The notes beneath the pieces are model-generated. The model searched no databases and had not been told where the DNA came from. It saw only the letters and a list, made by a program, of their open reading frames with translations. From contig CAXXLC010000019.1 in the NCBI GenBank assembly GCA_963677345.2, forward strand, positions 254,805-318,804: DNA of 64,000 nt, written 5' to 3'. How positions within the stretch are numbered: the first letter of the stretch is position 1; each line of letters starts with the position of its first letter. A program made the translations under genes and the position numbers. This DNA is from Saccharicrinis sp963677345 (lineage in GTDB: Bacteria; Bacteroidota; Bacteroidia; Bacteroidales; Marinilabiliaceae). This document shows positions 16,391 to 24,991 of the stretch, piece by piece.

Positions 16391-16468
16391 TGGTGGGCGA
16401 TGAGGGAGTCGAACCCCCGACCCCTTGGGTGTAAACCAAGTGCTCTGAACCAACTGAGCTAATCGCCC
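16391..16468 (-). tRNA. tRNA-Val (anticodon UAC), copy 2
   Basis: 78 nt including CCA. It is part of a 103-bp tandem unit (tRNA plus spacer) shared with copy 3; the spacer contains GATAATATATATCGGTG. Confidence 0.97.
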
Positions 16469-16493
16469 GATAATATATATCGGTGTTACTTAA

Positions 16494-16571
16494 TGGTGGG
16501 CGATGAGGGAGTCGAACCCCCGACCCCTTGGGTGTAAACCAAGTGCTCTGAACCAACTGAGCTAATCGCCC
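16494..16571 (-). tRNA. tRNA-Val (anticodon UAC), copy 3, first in operon
   Basis: 78 nt including CCA, identical in body to copy 2. First gene of the operon; the promoter lies at 16641-16671 on the minus strand, about 70 bp upstream. Confidence 0.97.
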
Positions 16572-16640
16572 GATAAACTTGCTTAGCTTGAAAACCAACT
16601 GCTAACCTTTGCTAGTGTTCTTCTGTTTTCAAAAGCGATG

Positions 16641-16671
16641 CAAATGTAGATGTCTTTTTTCTATTTGCAAA
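16641..16671 (-). promoter_or_regulatory. Promoter of the Val3-Gly-Leu tRNA operon
   Basis: On the minus strand a -33 TTTG (complement of 16668-16671) and a -7 TACATTTG (complement of 16641-16648) are separated by exactly 19 bp. This is the Bacteroidota housekeeping promoter form. Transcription should start near 16634. Confidence 0.85.
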
Positions 16672-16685
16672 ATATTTTTGCAAAA

Positions 16686-17975
16686 TTATACAACGTCAGC
16701 AACTAAAAAAGTGCTTCCTCCTATGAATATCAGGTCGTTAGATGATGTGATTTTTTTTGCTTTTTTTATAGCTTCTTGTAAATTGGAGTAATCATTTCCT
16801 GATAATCCATATTTTTCAGCTTCTTTTTTTAGCTCTTTAGCCTCCAATCCTCTTGGAATATTTGGTTTCACGAAATAGTATTGGGCGTTTTTGGGTAAAA
16901 GTTTTAGCACCGCACTAATATCTTTATCGTTTACCATACCCCAGATAATATGTAAATTTTGGTAAGCTGTATTGCTTAATTGCTCCACGATCTCTTTTAC
17001 TCCATCTTCATTGTGGCCAGTATCGCATATTACTGCTGGATTAGCATCTAAAACTTGCCATCGACCCATCAGCCCCGTGTTTTTAACCACATTGTTTAAT
17101 CCTGAATACATATCTTTTTCAGAAATCGTGAATCCAATGGAGTTTAATACATCAATTGTTTTAAGTACTGTTTTTATATTTTTTTTCTGGTAGATGCCTA
17201 ATAAATCAAGTTTGAGGTCCTTGTATATTAAAGTATTCTTATGGTATACCTGAAATATTTGCCTGTTGTCAATACCTCGCATTGAAACAGGGATGTTATA
17301 TTCTTCCGATGCAAAATAGATAGGCGCACCATGGTTTGAAGCAGTTGTTGTAAATACTGGTTTGGTTAAGTCATTATGTTCACCTATAACAACAGGAGTA
17401 TTCTTTTTAATGATTCCTGCTTTTTCTGTTGCAATGAGCTCCAAAGTATTTCCAAGTAAAGCAGTATGATCTAACCCTATGTTTGTAATTACTGAGCACT
17501 CTGGTTCGATAATGTTCGTGGAATCCAGTCTGCCTCCCAAACCAACTTCTATTACAGCAACATCCACTTTTCTTTTTGAAAAAAAGTCGAAAGCCATTGC
17601 TACCGTCATCTCAAAAAATGAAGGCTGTATGTCTTCAATGATTTTTTTATTTTTTTCAATAAAGGTAATGACGTCATTTTCAGGTATGCAACTGCCATTT
17701 ATTTTTATTCTTTCTCTGAAATCTTTTAAATGTGGAGATGTGTAGAGTCCTACTTTTAAACCGGATGTTTGTAAAATGGAGGCCAAACAATGCGAAACAG
17801 ACCCTTTTCCATTTGTGCCGGCAACATGAATGGTTTTGTAATTTTTATGAGGATGCTTAAAATGCTGGTCAAGTTTTAATGTATTGTCCAGGTTTGCTTT
17901 ATAGGCAGCTTTACCTGTTCGTTGATACATTGGAAGTTGGGAGAACATAAAGTCCAAAACCTCTTGATATGTCAT
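16686..17975 (-). CDS. folC: FolC, folylpolyglutamate/dihydrofolate synthase
   Basis: A 429-residue Mur-ligase-family enzyme that adds glutamate to folates (and, in bifunctional forms, to dihydropteroate). The ATP loop is IHVAGTNGKGSVSH (residues 49-62). The LYTSPHLKDFRERI segment is diagnostic of FolC, EVGLGGRLDSTN and ITNIGLDHTALLG are the next conserved blocks, and CDTGHNEDG marks the C-terminal domain. It is convergent with nothing and divergent from phoH (start codons about 100 bp apart), and its 3' end faces the tRNA operon promoter. It is a complete protein of usual length. Only the degree of bifunctionality is uncertain. Confidence 0.95.
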   Translation of the reverse strand: MTYQEVLDFMFSQLPMYQRTGKAAYKANLDNTLKLDQHFKHPHKNYKTIHVAGTNGKGSVSHCLASILQTSGLKVGLYTSPHLKDFRERIKINGSCIPENDVITFIEKNKKIIEDIQPSFFEMTVAMAFDFFSKRKVDVAVIEVGLGGRLDSTNIIEPECSVITNIGLDHTALLGNTLELIATEKAGIIKKNTPVVIGEHNDLTKPVFTTTASNHGAPIYFASEEYNIPVSMRGIDNRQIFQVYHKNTLIYKDLKLDLLGIYQKKNIKTVLKTIDVLNSIGFTISEKDMYSGLNNVVKNTGLMGRWQVLDANPAVICDTGHNEDGVKEIVEQLSNTAYQNLHIIWGMVNDKDISAVLKLLPKNAQYYFVKPNIPRGLEAKELKKEAEKYGLSGNDYSNLQEAIKKAKKITSSNDLIFIGGSTFLVADVV

Positions 17976-18076
17976 ATTATATATGGTTTAATTTTTATCA
18001 TAATATCAGTAAAACACTAAGTTTTTTAGTTAAAAATAGATATCTTTAGATATGTCGAACTAAAAAACTTTTGAGT

Positions 18077-19399
18077 ATGGCTAAAAAACGTAAGATCTTT
18101 ATATTGGATACAAACGTGATTTTACACGATCACAAATGTATATACAACTTCGAAAATAACGATGTGATTTTGCCAATTGTTGTGCTCGAAGAATTAGATA
18201 AGTTTAAAAAAGGTAATGATCAGATTAATTACCAGGCTCGTGAATTTGTTCGTGATTTAAACAAATTATCCGGAGAGCAATTGTTTAAAGAAGGAGTGTC
18301 TCTTGGTGCTAAGCAGGGAAAGTTATTTGTGGCAACCGGTAAGCCCTTTACGCAAACTATGCAGGATTCTTTTTTTGAGAAGTCTGCTGATCACAGAATT
18401 CTGGCCATATCCCTGTATATTAAAGAAGAGTTTAAAACTCGTACTGTTACACTTGTTACCAAGGATATTAACCTGCGGATGAAGGCAAAATCTTTGGGGC
18501 TGAATAGTGAAGATTATGAAACAGACAAAGTAAAAGATATTGATGTTCTTGAAAAAGGTGTTCGTATTTATGAAGATTTTGATCCCGGGATAATTGAAAA
18601 TTTATACAGTTCGGACGGAATTGCAAAAGCAGATTTTCCTTTGCAGGATATGTCTGCTAATCAGTATTTTGTGTTGAGAAACAGTAATAAAAGTGTTTTG
18701 GCGTATTATGATCCCTTTAAAGAAATGATTGTTCGTGTTGAAAAACAAGCTTGCTTTGGAATAGAACCCCGTAATGCAGAACAGACATTTTCATTGGATG
18801 CCTTAACGAATCCTGAAATTAAGTTGGTATCTCTCACCGGAAAGGCCGGTACCGGTAAAACCTTGTTGGCTTTAGCTGCAGCATTGCAACAGAATAAAAG
18901 TTTTAAACAAATTCTGTTGGCTCGTCCTATTGTTCCTTTGTCTAACAGGGATCTTGGTTTTCTTCCTGGCGATGTCAATGATAAAATAGGCCCTTATATG
19001 CAACCTTTATTTGATAACCTTACAGTTATTAAAGGTAGTCATGGAGTCAAGAGTAGAGAAAATATTCTGATAGAAGAAATGCAGCGTGATAATATGTTAA
19101 TTATTACCCCATTGGCATATATAAGAGGTCGTAGTTTATCTGATGTTTATTTTATTGTGGATGAAGCTCAAAACTTAACTCCTCATGAAGTTAAGACAAT
19201 TATAACCCGTGCAGGTGATGGAACTAAAATAATTTTCACAGGTGATATAGAGCAAATTGATTCACCATACCTGGATAAAACGTCAAACGGACTGGCTTAT
19301 CTGACCGATAAAATGAAAGGTCAGGATATTTTTGCTCATGTTAACCTGGTAAAAGGCGAAAGAAGTTACCTGGCTGAATTGGCGAGTGATCTTTTGTAA
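18077..19399 (+). CDS. PhoH-family protein, PIN domain plus ATPase
   Basis: A 440-residue PIN-PhoH (PhoH2-type) protein. The N-terminal PIN nuclease domain opens MAKKRKIFILDTNVILHD with Asp11 of the metal site. The C-terminal PhoH domain has Walker A GKAGTGKT (255-262), ARPIVPLSNRDLGFLPGD, and Walker B VYFIVDEAQN. Such proteins are ATP-dependent RNA helicase/RNases. The ATG at 18077 is chosen over the TTG two codons earlier. A clear hairpin terminator follows at 19424. Biological role in this organism is not visible from context. Confidence 0.93.
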   Translation: MAKKRKIFILDTNVILHDHKCIYNFENNDVILPIVVLEELDKFKKGNDQINYQAREFVRDLNKLSGEQLFKEGVSLGAKQGKLFVATGKPFTQTMQDSFFEKSADHRILAISLYIKEEFKTRTVTLVTKDINLRMKAKSLGLNSEDYETDKVKDIDVLEKGVRIYEDFDPGIIENLYSSDGIAKADFPLQDMSANQYFVLRNSNKSVLAYYDPFKEMIVRVEKQACFGIEPRNAEQTFSLDALTNPEIKLVSLTGKAGTGKTLLALAAALQQNKSFKQILLARPIVPLSNRDLGFLPGDVNDKIGPYMQPLFDNLTVIKGSHGVKSRENILIEEMQRDNMLIITPLAYIRGRSLSDVYFIVDEAQNLTPHEVKTIITRAGDGTKIIFTGDIEQIDSPYLDKTSNGLAYLTDKMKGQDIFAHVNLVKGERSYLAELASDLL

Positions 19400-19423
19400 T
19401 TTAAATTAAATAAACTTAAATAT

Positions 19424-19460
19424 AGGGTTGTAATAAGGCATTTCAACCCTTTTCTTTTTA
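19424..19460 (+). terminator. Terminator of the phoH-like gene
   Basis: AGGGTTG (19424-19430) pairs with CAACCCT (19444-19450), followed by TTTTCTTTTT. It lies 25 bp past the stop codon and before the mtaB promoter. Confidence 0.85.
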
Positions 19461-19478
19461 GTGTTAAACACTTTTAGC

Positions 19479-19486
19479 TATCTTTG
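19479..19486 (+). promoter_or_regulatory. -7 element TATCTTTG upstream of mtaB
   Basis: Consensus TAnnTTTG box. Transcription from it starts near 19493, which excludes the TTG at 19484 as a start and supports the ATG at 19556 for mtaB. Confidence 0.7.
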
Positions 19487-19555
19487 AGCGCTTTTTGCAA
19501 AACAAACAAACAAGATAAATTACCCCGACATTTAATTTTAATTTTAAGAGGAGAG

Positions 19556-20875
19556 ATGATAGATAAATCATTGTTTTTGGAGAAGAAAGTGGCATTTCAT
19601 ACACTGGGGTGTAAATTAAATTTTAGTGAAACATCAACTATTGCAAGAGCCTTGATGAGTGAGGGATTTATTAAGGTTAAGTATGAAGAATTTGCTGATG
19701 TATATGTCATTAATACTTGTTCTGTTACGGAGATTGCTGATAAAAAGTGTCGTCAGGCCATTAAAAAAGCGATAAAGCAAAATCCAAATGCCTTTGTTGT
19801 TGTTACAGGGTGTTTTGCCCAGTTAAAACCTCAAACGATTTCTGAAATGCCGGGTGTTGATCTGGTTTTAGGCTCCAATGAAAAATTTCAGCTTATTGAT
19901 TATTTAGGAGACCTACAGAAAAAAGCAGCCGGAGAAATTCATGCAGGTAAAATAACTACCAATAAAGAGTTTTTTCCATCTTATTCAATGGGCGACAGAA
20001 CCAGAACTTTTTTGAAGGTTCAGGATGGTTGTGATTATTTCTGTTCGTATTGTACGATTCCTTTAGCCAGAGGGAAAAGTAGAAATGCAGATGTAAAAAC
20101 AACTGTTGAGCTTGCTAAAAAAGCTGTAGAAGAAGGGGCGCAGGAAATTATTTTAACAGGTGTAAATATTGGTGACTTTGGAAAGAGTACCAATGAAACG
20201 TTTTTTGACCTGTTAAAAGAGTTGGAGAAAGTTGAAGGTGTTCAGAGATATCGAATTTCTAGTATTGAGCCCAACCTTTTAACCAATGAAATCATTGAAT
20301 TTGTGTCTGAATCAGATAAGATAATGCCACATTTTCATATTCCATTGCAATCAGGTTCTAATAAGGTTTTGGCTTTAATGAAACGAAAGTATACCCGGGA
20401 GCTTTTTGCAGATAGGGTTAAAACAATTAAATCATTGATGCCTCACGCTTTTATTGGCGTGGATGTTATTGTTGGAGTAAGAGGTGAAACGGAAGAGCAT
20501 TTTAATGATGCGATGAGTTTTATTAAAGACCTTGAAATATCACAATTACATGTTTTTACTTATTCGGAAAGGCCAAATACAAAAGCCTTGACAATTGAGC
20601 ATATAGTGCCTGTTGAAGTGCGCAAAATCCGAAGTCAGGTTTTACATCAGGTATCAGATATGAAGACCAGGTATTTTTATTCGAACTTTGAGGGAACAGA
20701 AGGTAAAGTTCTTTTTGAAGGAAGTAACCATAATGGTTTTATGAACGGTTATACCGAGAACTATATTAAAGTAAAAGTCCCTTTTCAGGCCGAATTAAAA
20801 AACGAAATACGTAAAGTAACTCTTGATAAATTTATTCCTGAAGAGTTTACTTACGAAGCAACAATATTGGAATAG
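19556..20875 (+). CDS. mtaB: MtaB, tRNA t6A37 methylthiotransferase
   Basis: Radical-SAM enzyme that adds a methylthio group to t6A37 of ANN-decoding tRNAs. The N-terminal methylthiotransferase domain has HTLGCKLNFSE, NTCSVTEIADKKCR and VVTGCFAQ with three cluster cysteines. The radical-SAM cluster is CDYFCSYC (Cys159, 163, 166). QLHVFTYSERPNT and the C-terminal TRAM-like region complete it. The 439-residue form from ATG 19556, preceded by AAGAGGAGAG (an unusually good Shine-Dalgarno for this genome), has normal family length. The phosphatase-like gene follows after 17 bp and the next two genes are contiguous, so it likely heads a four-gene operon. Confidence 0.93.
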   Translation: MIDKSLFLEKKVAFHTLGCKLNFSETSTIARALMSEGFIKVKYEEFADVYVINTCSVTEIADKKCRQAIKKAIKQNPNAFVVVTGCFAQLKPQTISEMPGVDLVLGSNEKFQLIDYLGDLQKKAAGEIHAGKITTNKEFFPSYSMGDRTRTFLKVQDGCDYFCSYCTIPLARGKSRNADVKTTVELAKKAVEEGAQEIILTGVNIGDFGKSTNETFFDLLKELEKVEGVQRYRISSIEPNLLTNEIIEFVSESDKIMPHFHIPLQSGSNKVLALMKRKYTRELFADRVKTIKSLMPHAFIGVDVIVGVRGETEEHFNDAMSFIKDLEISQLHVFTYSERPNTKALTIEHIVPVEVRKIRSQVLHQVSDMKTRYFYSNFEGTEGKVLFEGSNHNGFMNGYTENYIKVKVPFQAELKNEIRKVTLDKFIPEEFTYEATILE

Positions 20876-20892
20876 AAATAATAAAATATACT

Positions 20893-21681
20893 ATGGATCT
20901 ATCAACCCTTTGTCAGTCAGTAATCGAATTAGTAAAAAATACAGGAAAATATATCCTTGAAGAGTCCTCTAAAACAAAGCGGATTGAAGCTAAAGGGAAT
21001 AATGACTTTGTAACTCATATAGATAAAGGAAGTGAAGAACGCCTGGTAAAAGGATTGTCCGAATTTCTTCCTCAAGCAGGATTTATTGCAGAAGAAGGTA
21101 CTTCAAACAAAGTGGGAGAGGAGTATAACTGGATTGTAGATCCGATTGATGGTACAACAAATTTTATTCACGGATTATTTCCTTATGCTATAAGTATTGG
21201 TCTTGAGTATAAAAATACAATTGTACTAGGCGTTGTTTATGAGCTCGGCAGGGATGAATGTTTTTATAGTTGGAAAGGTGCTCCTGCTTATTTGAATGGA
21301 CAAGAAATATCAGTTTCTACTGCACCTAAAGTTAAAGATAGTCTTATCGCCACAGGATTTCCATATACAAATTTTAGTCTGCTTGATGGTTTTAATAAAA
21401 CCATGGATTACTTCATGAAAAATTCACATGGACTGCGCAGGCTAGGTTCAGCAGCTACAGATTTAGTATATGTAGCTTGTGGTCGTTTTGAAGGTTTTTA
21501 TGAATATGGATTAAAGCCCTATGATGTAGCGGCAGGTTCTTTTATTGTACAGCAAGCAGGTGGGTATAATTGTGATTTGCAGGGAGGTGATAATTATATT
21601 TATGGAGGAGGTATTATATCCGGTAGTGCATCTGTCTATGAAGAGTTTAAGGGAATAGTAACAAAAATAATGAATGAATAA
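20893..21681 (+). CDS. Inositol monophosphatase family protein
   Basis: A 262-residue Mg-dependent phosphatase of the IMPase/SuhB/CysQ superfamily. The metal-site motifs are in order: FIAEEGTS, then VDPIDGTTNFIHG, and KPYDVAAGSFIVQQAGG near the C-terminus. The FIHG sequence with PYAISIG is closest to the inositol monophosphatase branch rather than CysQ. The substrate cannot be fixed from sequence. Its TAA is directly followed by the ATG of the acyltransferase gene (21682), so translation is probably coupled. Confidence 0.92.
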   Translation: MDLSTLCQSVIELVKNTGKYILEESSKTKRIEAKGNNDFVTHIDKGSEERLVKGLSEFLPQAGFIAEEGTSNKVGEEYNWIVDPIDGTTNFIHGLFPYAISIGLEYKNTIVLGVVYELGRDECFYSWKGAPAYLNGQEISVSTAPKVKDSLIATGFPYTNFSLLDGFNKTMDYFMKNSHGLRRLGSAATDLVYVACGRFEGFYEYGLKPYDVAAGSFIVQQAGGYNCDLQGGDNYIYGGGIISGSASVYEEFKGIVTKIMNE

Positions 21682-22566
21682 ATGAATAATTTCTTCGTAC
21701 ATATAGGTTTGTTTTTTATCAAACAAATTGGCTTTTTACCATTTTGGTTATTATATGGGATTTCAGATGTGTTTTATGTAATCCTTAGATTTGTTGGTTA
21801 TAGAAAGAAGTTGGTTTACAGGAATCTGCGTAACGCATTTCCTGAAAAATCAGAAAAAGAAATACGAACAATAGCTCATAAATTCTATCGTAATTTAAGT
21901 GATGTGTTTTTTGAAACATTTAAGCTCTATCGTATGAGTGAAAAGCAAATGCGTGAAAGAATAAGTGTAAAAAATGCAGAGTTGCTTGACAGGTACTATG
22001 ATGAGGGGAAAGATGCGTTTGCAATAATGGCGCACTATGCCACCTGGGAGTGGGTGCCTTCCATAAATTTGTTTATCAAATCAAATGGTTCAGCAATTTA
22101 TCATCCCTTAAAAAGTAAGCCATATGACGATTTTATGCTGAAGTTAAGGTCAAAATGGGGCTCTTTTAATTTTCCTATGAAATCTTCATTTAGGGATATG
22201 ATTAAATTAAAAAGAGAAGGAACCCGCTTTGTACTTGGTTTTATCGCAGATCAGTCTCCCAAAAAATCGATGGTTCAGTATCAGACGATGTTTTTGAATC
22301 AAATGACACCTGTTCATCTGGGAGCTGAGAAAATGGCGATGAAAACAAATGATCCAGTGGTATTTATACGCTTAGATAAAATTAAAAGAGGACATTATGT
22401 TATTGTAGTAGAGCCTTTGTTTGAAAATCCAAAAGAATGTAAGGAATACGAAATCACAGAAGCTCATGTTAAGCACTTGGAAAAAATTATTCAGGAGAAG
22501 CCTGAGTATTGGCTTTGGACCCACAATAGATGGAAGCATTCTGATCCCAATTTTAAATTGAATTAA
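21682..22566 (+). CDS. LpxL/HtrB-type lipid A acyltransferase
   Basis: A 294-residue inner-membrane-associated acyltransferase. An N-terminal hydrophobic segment (IGFLPFWLLYGISDVFYVIL) anchors it. The catalytic HX4E motif is HYATWE (His118, Glu123). GFIADQSPKKS and MAMKTNDPVVFIRL are further family blocks. Members add secondary acyl chains to lipid A or related lipids. It sits between the phosphatase-like and glycosyltransferase genes, with zero-base and one-base junctions, consistent with an envelope-synthesis operon. Confidence 0.92.
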   Translation: MNNFFVHIGLFFIKQIGFLPFWLLYGISDVFYVILRFVGYRKKLVYRNLRNAFPEKSEKEIRTIAHKFYRNLSDVFFETFKLYRMSEKQMRERISVKNAELLDRYYDEGKDAFAIMAHYATWEWVPSINLFIKSNGSAIYHPLKSKPYDDFMLKLRSKWGSFNFPMKSSFRDMIKLKREGTRFVLGFIADQSPKKSMVQYQTMFLNQMTPVHLGAEKMAMKTNDPVVFIRLDKIKRGHYVIVVEPLFENPKECKEYEITEAHVKHLEKIIQEKPEYWLWTHNRWKHSDPNFKLN

Positions 22567-23603
22567 TGTCTAAACTTGCTGTTGTTATATTAAACTGGAA
22601 CGGGGAAAATCTTTTAAAGGAGTTTCTTCCTTCAGTAGTTGAAAATTCAAAGTATCCCGGGGTAGAGATTGTTGTTGCTGATAATGCTTCAACAGATCGT
22701 TCGTTGGATGTTTTAAAGTCAGAGTTCCCATCAGTAAAAGTTATTCTTTTAGATCAGAATTATGGTTTTACAGGTGGATACAACCGGTCTCTTAAGCAAG
22801 TTGATGCAGAATATGTTGTTTTGTTGAATTCAGATGTAGCTCCTGCAGCCGGGTGGATTGAGCCATTGATTAAAGAGCTTGATGAAAATCCCAACACCGC
22901 AGTATGTGTTCCAAAAATAAAAAGTTATCGAAATAAGGATTGTTTTGAGTACGCTGGTGCAGCAGGAGGTTACATTGATAAGTACGGTTTTGTTTTTTGT
23001 AGAGGACGTATTTTTAATGATGTAGAGAAGGATTTAGGTCAGTATAATCAATCGTCGGATGTATTCTGGGCTAGTGGAGCTGCCATGATGATTCGTAAAG
23101 ATCTTTATTTTGAACTGGGTGGTTTAGATGAAGATTTTTTTGCGCATATGGAAGAGATTGATTTGTGTTGGCGCTTGAAAAACAGGGGTTGGAATATCAG
23201 ATATATTGCCAATAGTGAAGTGTTTCATTTAGGAGGAGCAACTTTAGATTATGATAATCCCACGAAAGTTTTCTTAAACTTCAGGAATAATTTATTTCTG
23301 TTGGTTAAAAATCTTCCACATCGAAAGTTTGTTATTAAACTGCTGCAACGTATGTTATTAGATGGAGTGGCCGGATTAAAGTTTATATTGTCAGGAGAGT
23401 TTAAAAACTTTTATTCTGTATTGTTGGCTCATTTCTCATTCTATTCTAAGTTTGGACTGATGTACCGAAAGAGGAAAGAAAACTTGAAGTACGTAAAGGT
23501 TTCCTGTCATAAGGAGATGTACCCTCATTCTGTCGTAGCTCAGTTTTTTATCCATAGAAAAACAAACTTTTCCCAGCTATCGAAAATGTATAAAATGGAT
23601 TAA
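22566..23603 (+). CDS. Family 2 glycosyltransferase
   Basis: A 345-residue GT-A glycosyltransferase. LAVVILNWNGENLLKEFLPS opens the nucleotide-binding fold, VVADNASTDRSLDVL follows, VLLNSDVAP supplies the DxD-like metal site, and FFAHMEEIDLCWRLKNRGW is the acceptor/catalytic block. It resembles rhamnosyltransferase-like GT2 enzymes of cell-surface polysaccharide synthesis; donor and acceptor are unknown. The ATG overlaps the stop of the acyltransferase gene by one base. The C-terminal ~90 residues are basic and amphipathic, suggesting membrane association. It faces murF, 32 bp away, convergently. Confidence 0.9.
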   Translation: MSKLAVVILNWNGENLLKEFLPSVVENSKYPGVEIVVADNASTDRSLDVLKSEFPSVKVILLDQNYGFTGGYNRSLKQVDAEYVVLLNSDVAPAAGWIEPLIKELDENPNTAVCVPKIKSYRNKDCFEYAGAAGGYIDKYGFVFCRGRIFNDVEKDLGQYNQSSDVFWASGAAMMIRKDLYFELGGLDEDFFAHMEEIDLCWRLKNRGWNIRYIANSEVFHLGGATLDYDNPTKVFLNFRNNLFLLVKNLPHRKFVIKLLQRMLLDGVAGLKFILSGEFKNFYSVLLAHFSFYSKFGLMYRKRKENLKYVKVSCHKEMYPHSVVAQFFIHRKTNFSQLSKMYKMD

Positions 23604-23635
23604 TATACATGAATTCGATTTTATATAAGGTATTG

Positions 23636-24928
23636 TTATAAAAGCTCTTTTATCTTCTCCAATTGATTGCTTCTGGATCCTTTAATCATGATAAAGGATT
23701 TATTTATAGGGCTATTTTCAAGATGCTTGTATAAATCGTTAACATCTTTAAAATAGTGAAAAGAAGTGCCTGCAATCAGGTCTTTGTAGTTCTTGCCAAC
23801 AAGGAATGTTTTAATACTCTTATTTTTTAAAAAGTCAACAATTTTTTTGTGTTCGGTAAAACTAACAGAGCCCAGTTCTTTCATTTCACCAAGTATTAAA
23901 ACTTTGTTATCTCCGTTCATTGAAACAAAATTGTTTAAAGAGGCTTCCATACTTGTGGGGTTGGCATTGTAAGCATCGAAAATAACTTTGTTATTTGTGG
24001 TTATTTCTAATTGTGATCTGTTGTTTGTGGGTTTGTAGTTTCTTATTGCATTGGTAATGTTGGTTTTTGAAACTTTGAAATATGAGCCAATAGTAATTGC
24101 TGCTAAAACGTTTTCAATATTATACTGACCAACTAAATTTGTTTTAATCTCTGCTTCACTACAATTAATACTGCATGAAAAACCTAAAAAATCACCCTGG
24201 TATACTTCACATAGCACCACTTTATTAAAACTTTCCCTTCCATAGGAAATTACTTTTACCTCTTTTGGGAGCATTTCATTTAGATGTTTGTTGTCGGAGT
24301 TCATAAAAATGATTCCCTGTTTAGCTTCGATGTGTCTGTAAAGTTCCGCTTTGGTTTGTTTTACTCCTTCGAATGACCCAAACCCCTCCAGGTGAGCTTT
24401 GCCTACATTAGTAATGATGCCGTAATCGGGATCGGCAATGTTACAAAGAAATTCAATTTCTTTTGGGTGATTGGCTCCCATTTCAATAATACCTATTTCA
24501 ATAGTGCTATTGAGAGATAGCAGAGAGAGAGGTACTCCAATATGGTTGTTTAAGTTACCTTGGGTTGCGTAAACATTGTAGGATGTTTCAAGAACTGATT
24601 TTATAAGTTCTTTGGTGGTTGTTTTGCCGTTTGTTCCGGTAATGCCAATGATTGGAATATTTAACTGTTTTCTGTGATGTTTAGCTAAATTCTGGAGTGT
24701 TTCTAAAACATTATCAACAAGTATGATTTGATCATTAACTTTGTTATCTTTTTCATCAACAATAGCATATAAAGCACCTTGTTCCAGAGCTTGTTGAGCG
24801 AATTTGTTACCATTAAAATTTGCCCCTTTTAAAGCAAAAAACATACTGTCCTTTTTTATAGAGCGGGTATCGGTACATATTCCTGTTGATTCAAGAAATA
24901 AGCTGTATATGTCTGCAATGTTTATCAT
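23636..24928 (-). CDS. murF: MurF, UDP-MurNAc-tripeptide D-alanyl-D-alanine ligase
   Basis: Cytoplasmic ligase that adds D-Ala-D-Ala to the peptidoglycan precursor. Motifs in order: TGICTDTRSIKKDSMFFALK (N-terminal MurF uridine-binding domain), IIGITGTNGKTTTKELI (ATP loop), GNLNNHIGVPLSLL, EMGANHPKEI, ITNVGKAHLEGFGS and VIFDAYNANPTSMEASL. Length 430 is typical. The gene is monocistronic on the minus strand with the terminator of gldJ just upstream. Confidence 0.96.
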   Translation of the reverse strand: MINIADIYSLFLESTGICTDTRSIKKDSMFFALKGANFNGNKFAQQALEQGALYAIVDEKDNKVNDQIILVDNVLETLQNLAKHHRKQLNIPIIGITGTNGKTTTKELIKSVLETSYNVYATQGNLNNHIGVPLSLLSLNSTIEIGIIEMGANHPKEIEFLCNIADPDYGIITNVGKAHLEGFGSFEGVKQTKAELYRHIEAKQGIIFMNSDNKHLNEMLPKEVKVISYGRESFNKVVLCEVYQGDFLGFSCSINCSEAEIKTNLVGQYNIENVLAAITIGSYFKVSKTNITNAIRNYKPTNNRSQLEITTNNKVIFDAYNANPTSMEASLNNFVSMNGDNKVLILGEMKELGSVSFTEHKKIVDFLKNKSIKTFLVGKNYKDLIAGTSFHYFKDVNDLYKHLENSPINKSFIMIKGSRSNQLEKIKELL

Positions 24929-24942
24929 AAAGCAAAAATAAA

Positions 24943-24973
24943 AAAAAGGCTAACTTATTAAGTTAGCCTTTTG
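24943..24973 (-). terminator. Terminator between gldJ and murF
   Basis: AAAGGCTAACT and AGTTAGCCTTT form an 11-bp stem with a five-base loop. The A-run at 24941-24947 gives a U-run on the minus strand. It ends gldJ transcription (stop at 24992) before murF. Confidence 0.88.
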
Positions 24974-24991
24974 AAAATATTTATTGATTCG

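Noticed and set aside
16259..16598. Open frames of 64 and 71 residues across the tRNA-Val array, and the regular 103-bp spacing as a possible CRISPR
   Set aside because: The units are tRNA-Val genes with cloverleaf arms and a TAC anticodon; spacing is that of a tandem tRNA cluster and there are no variable spacers.
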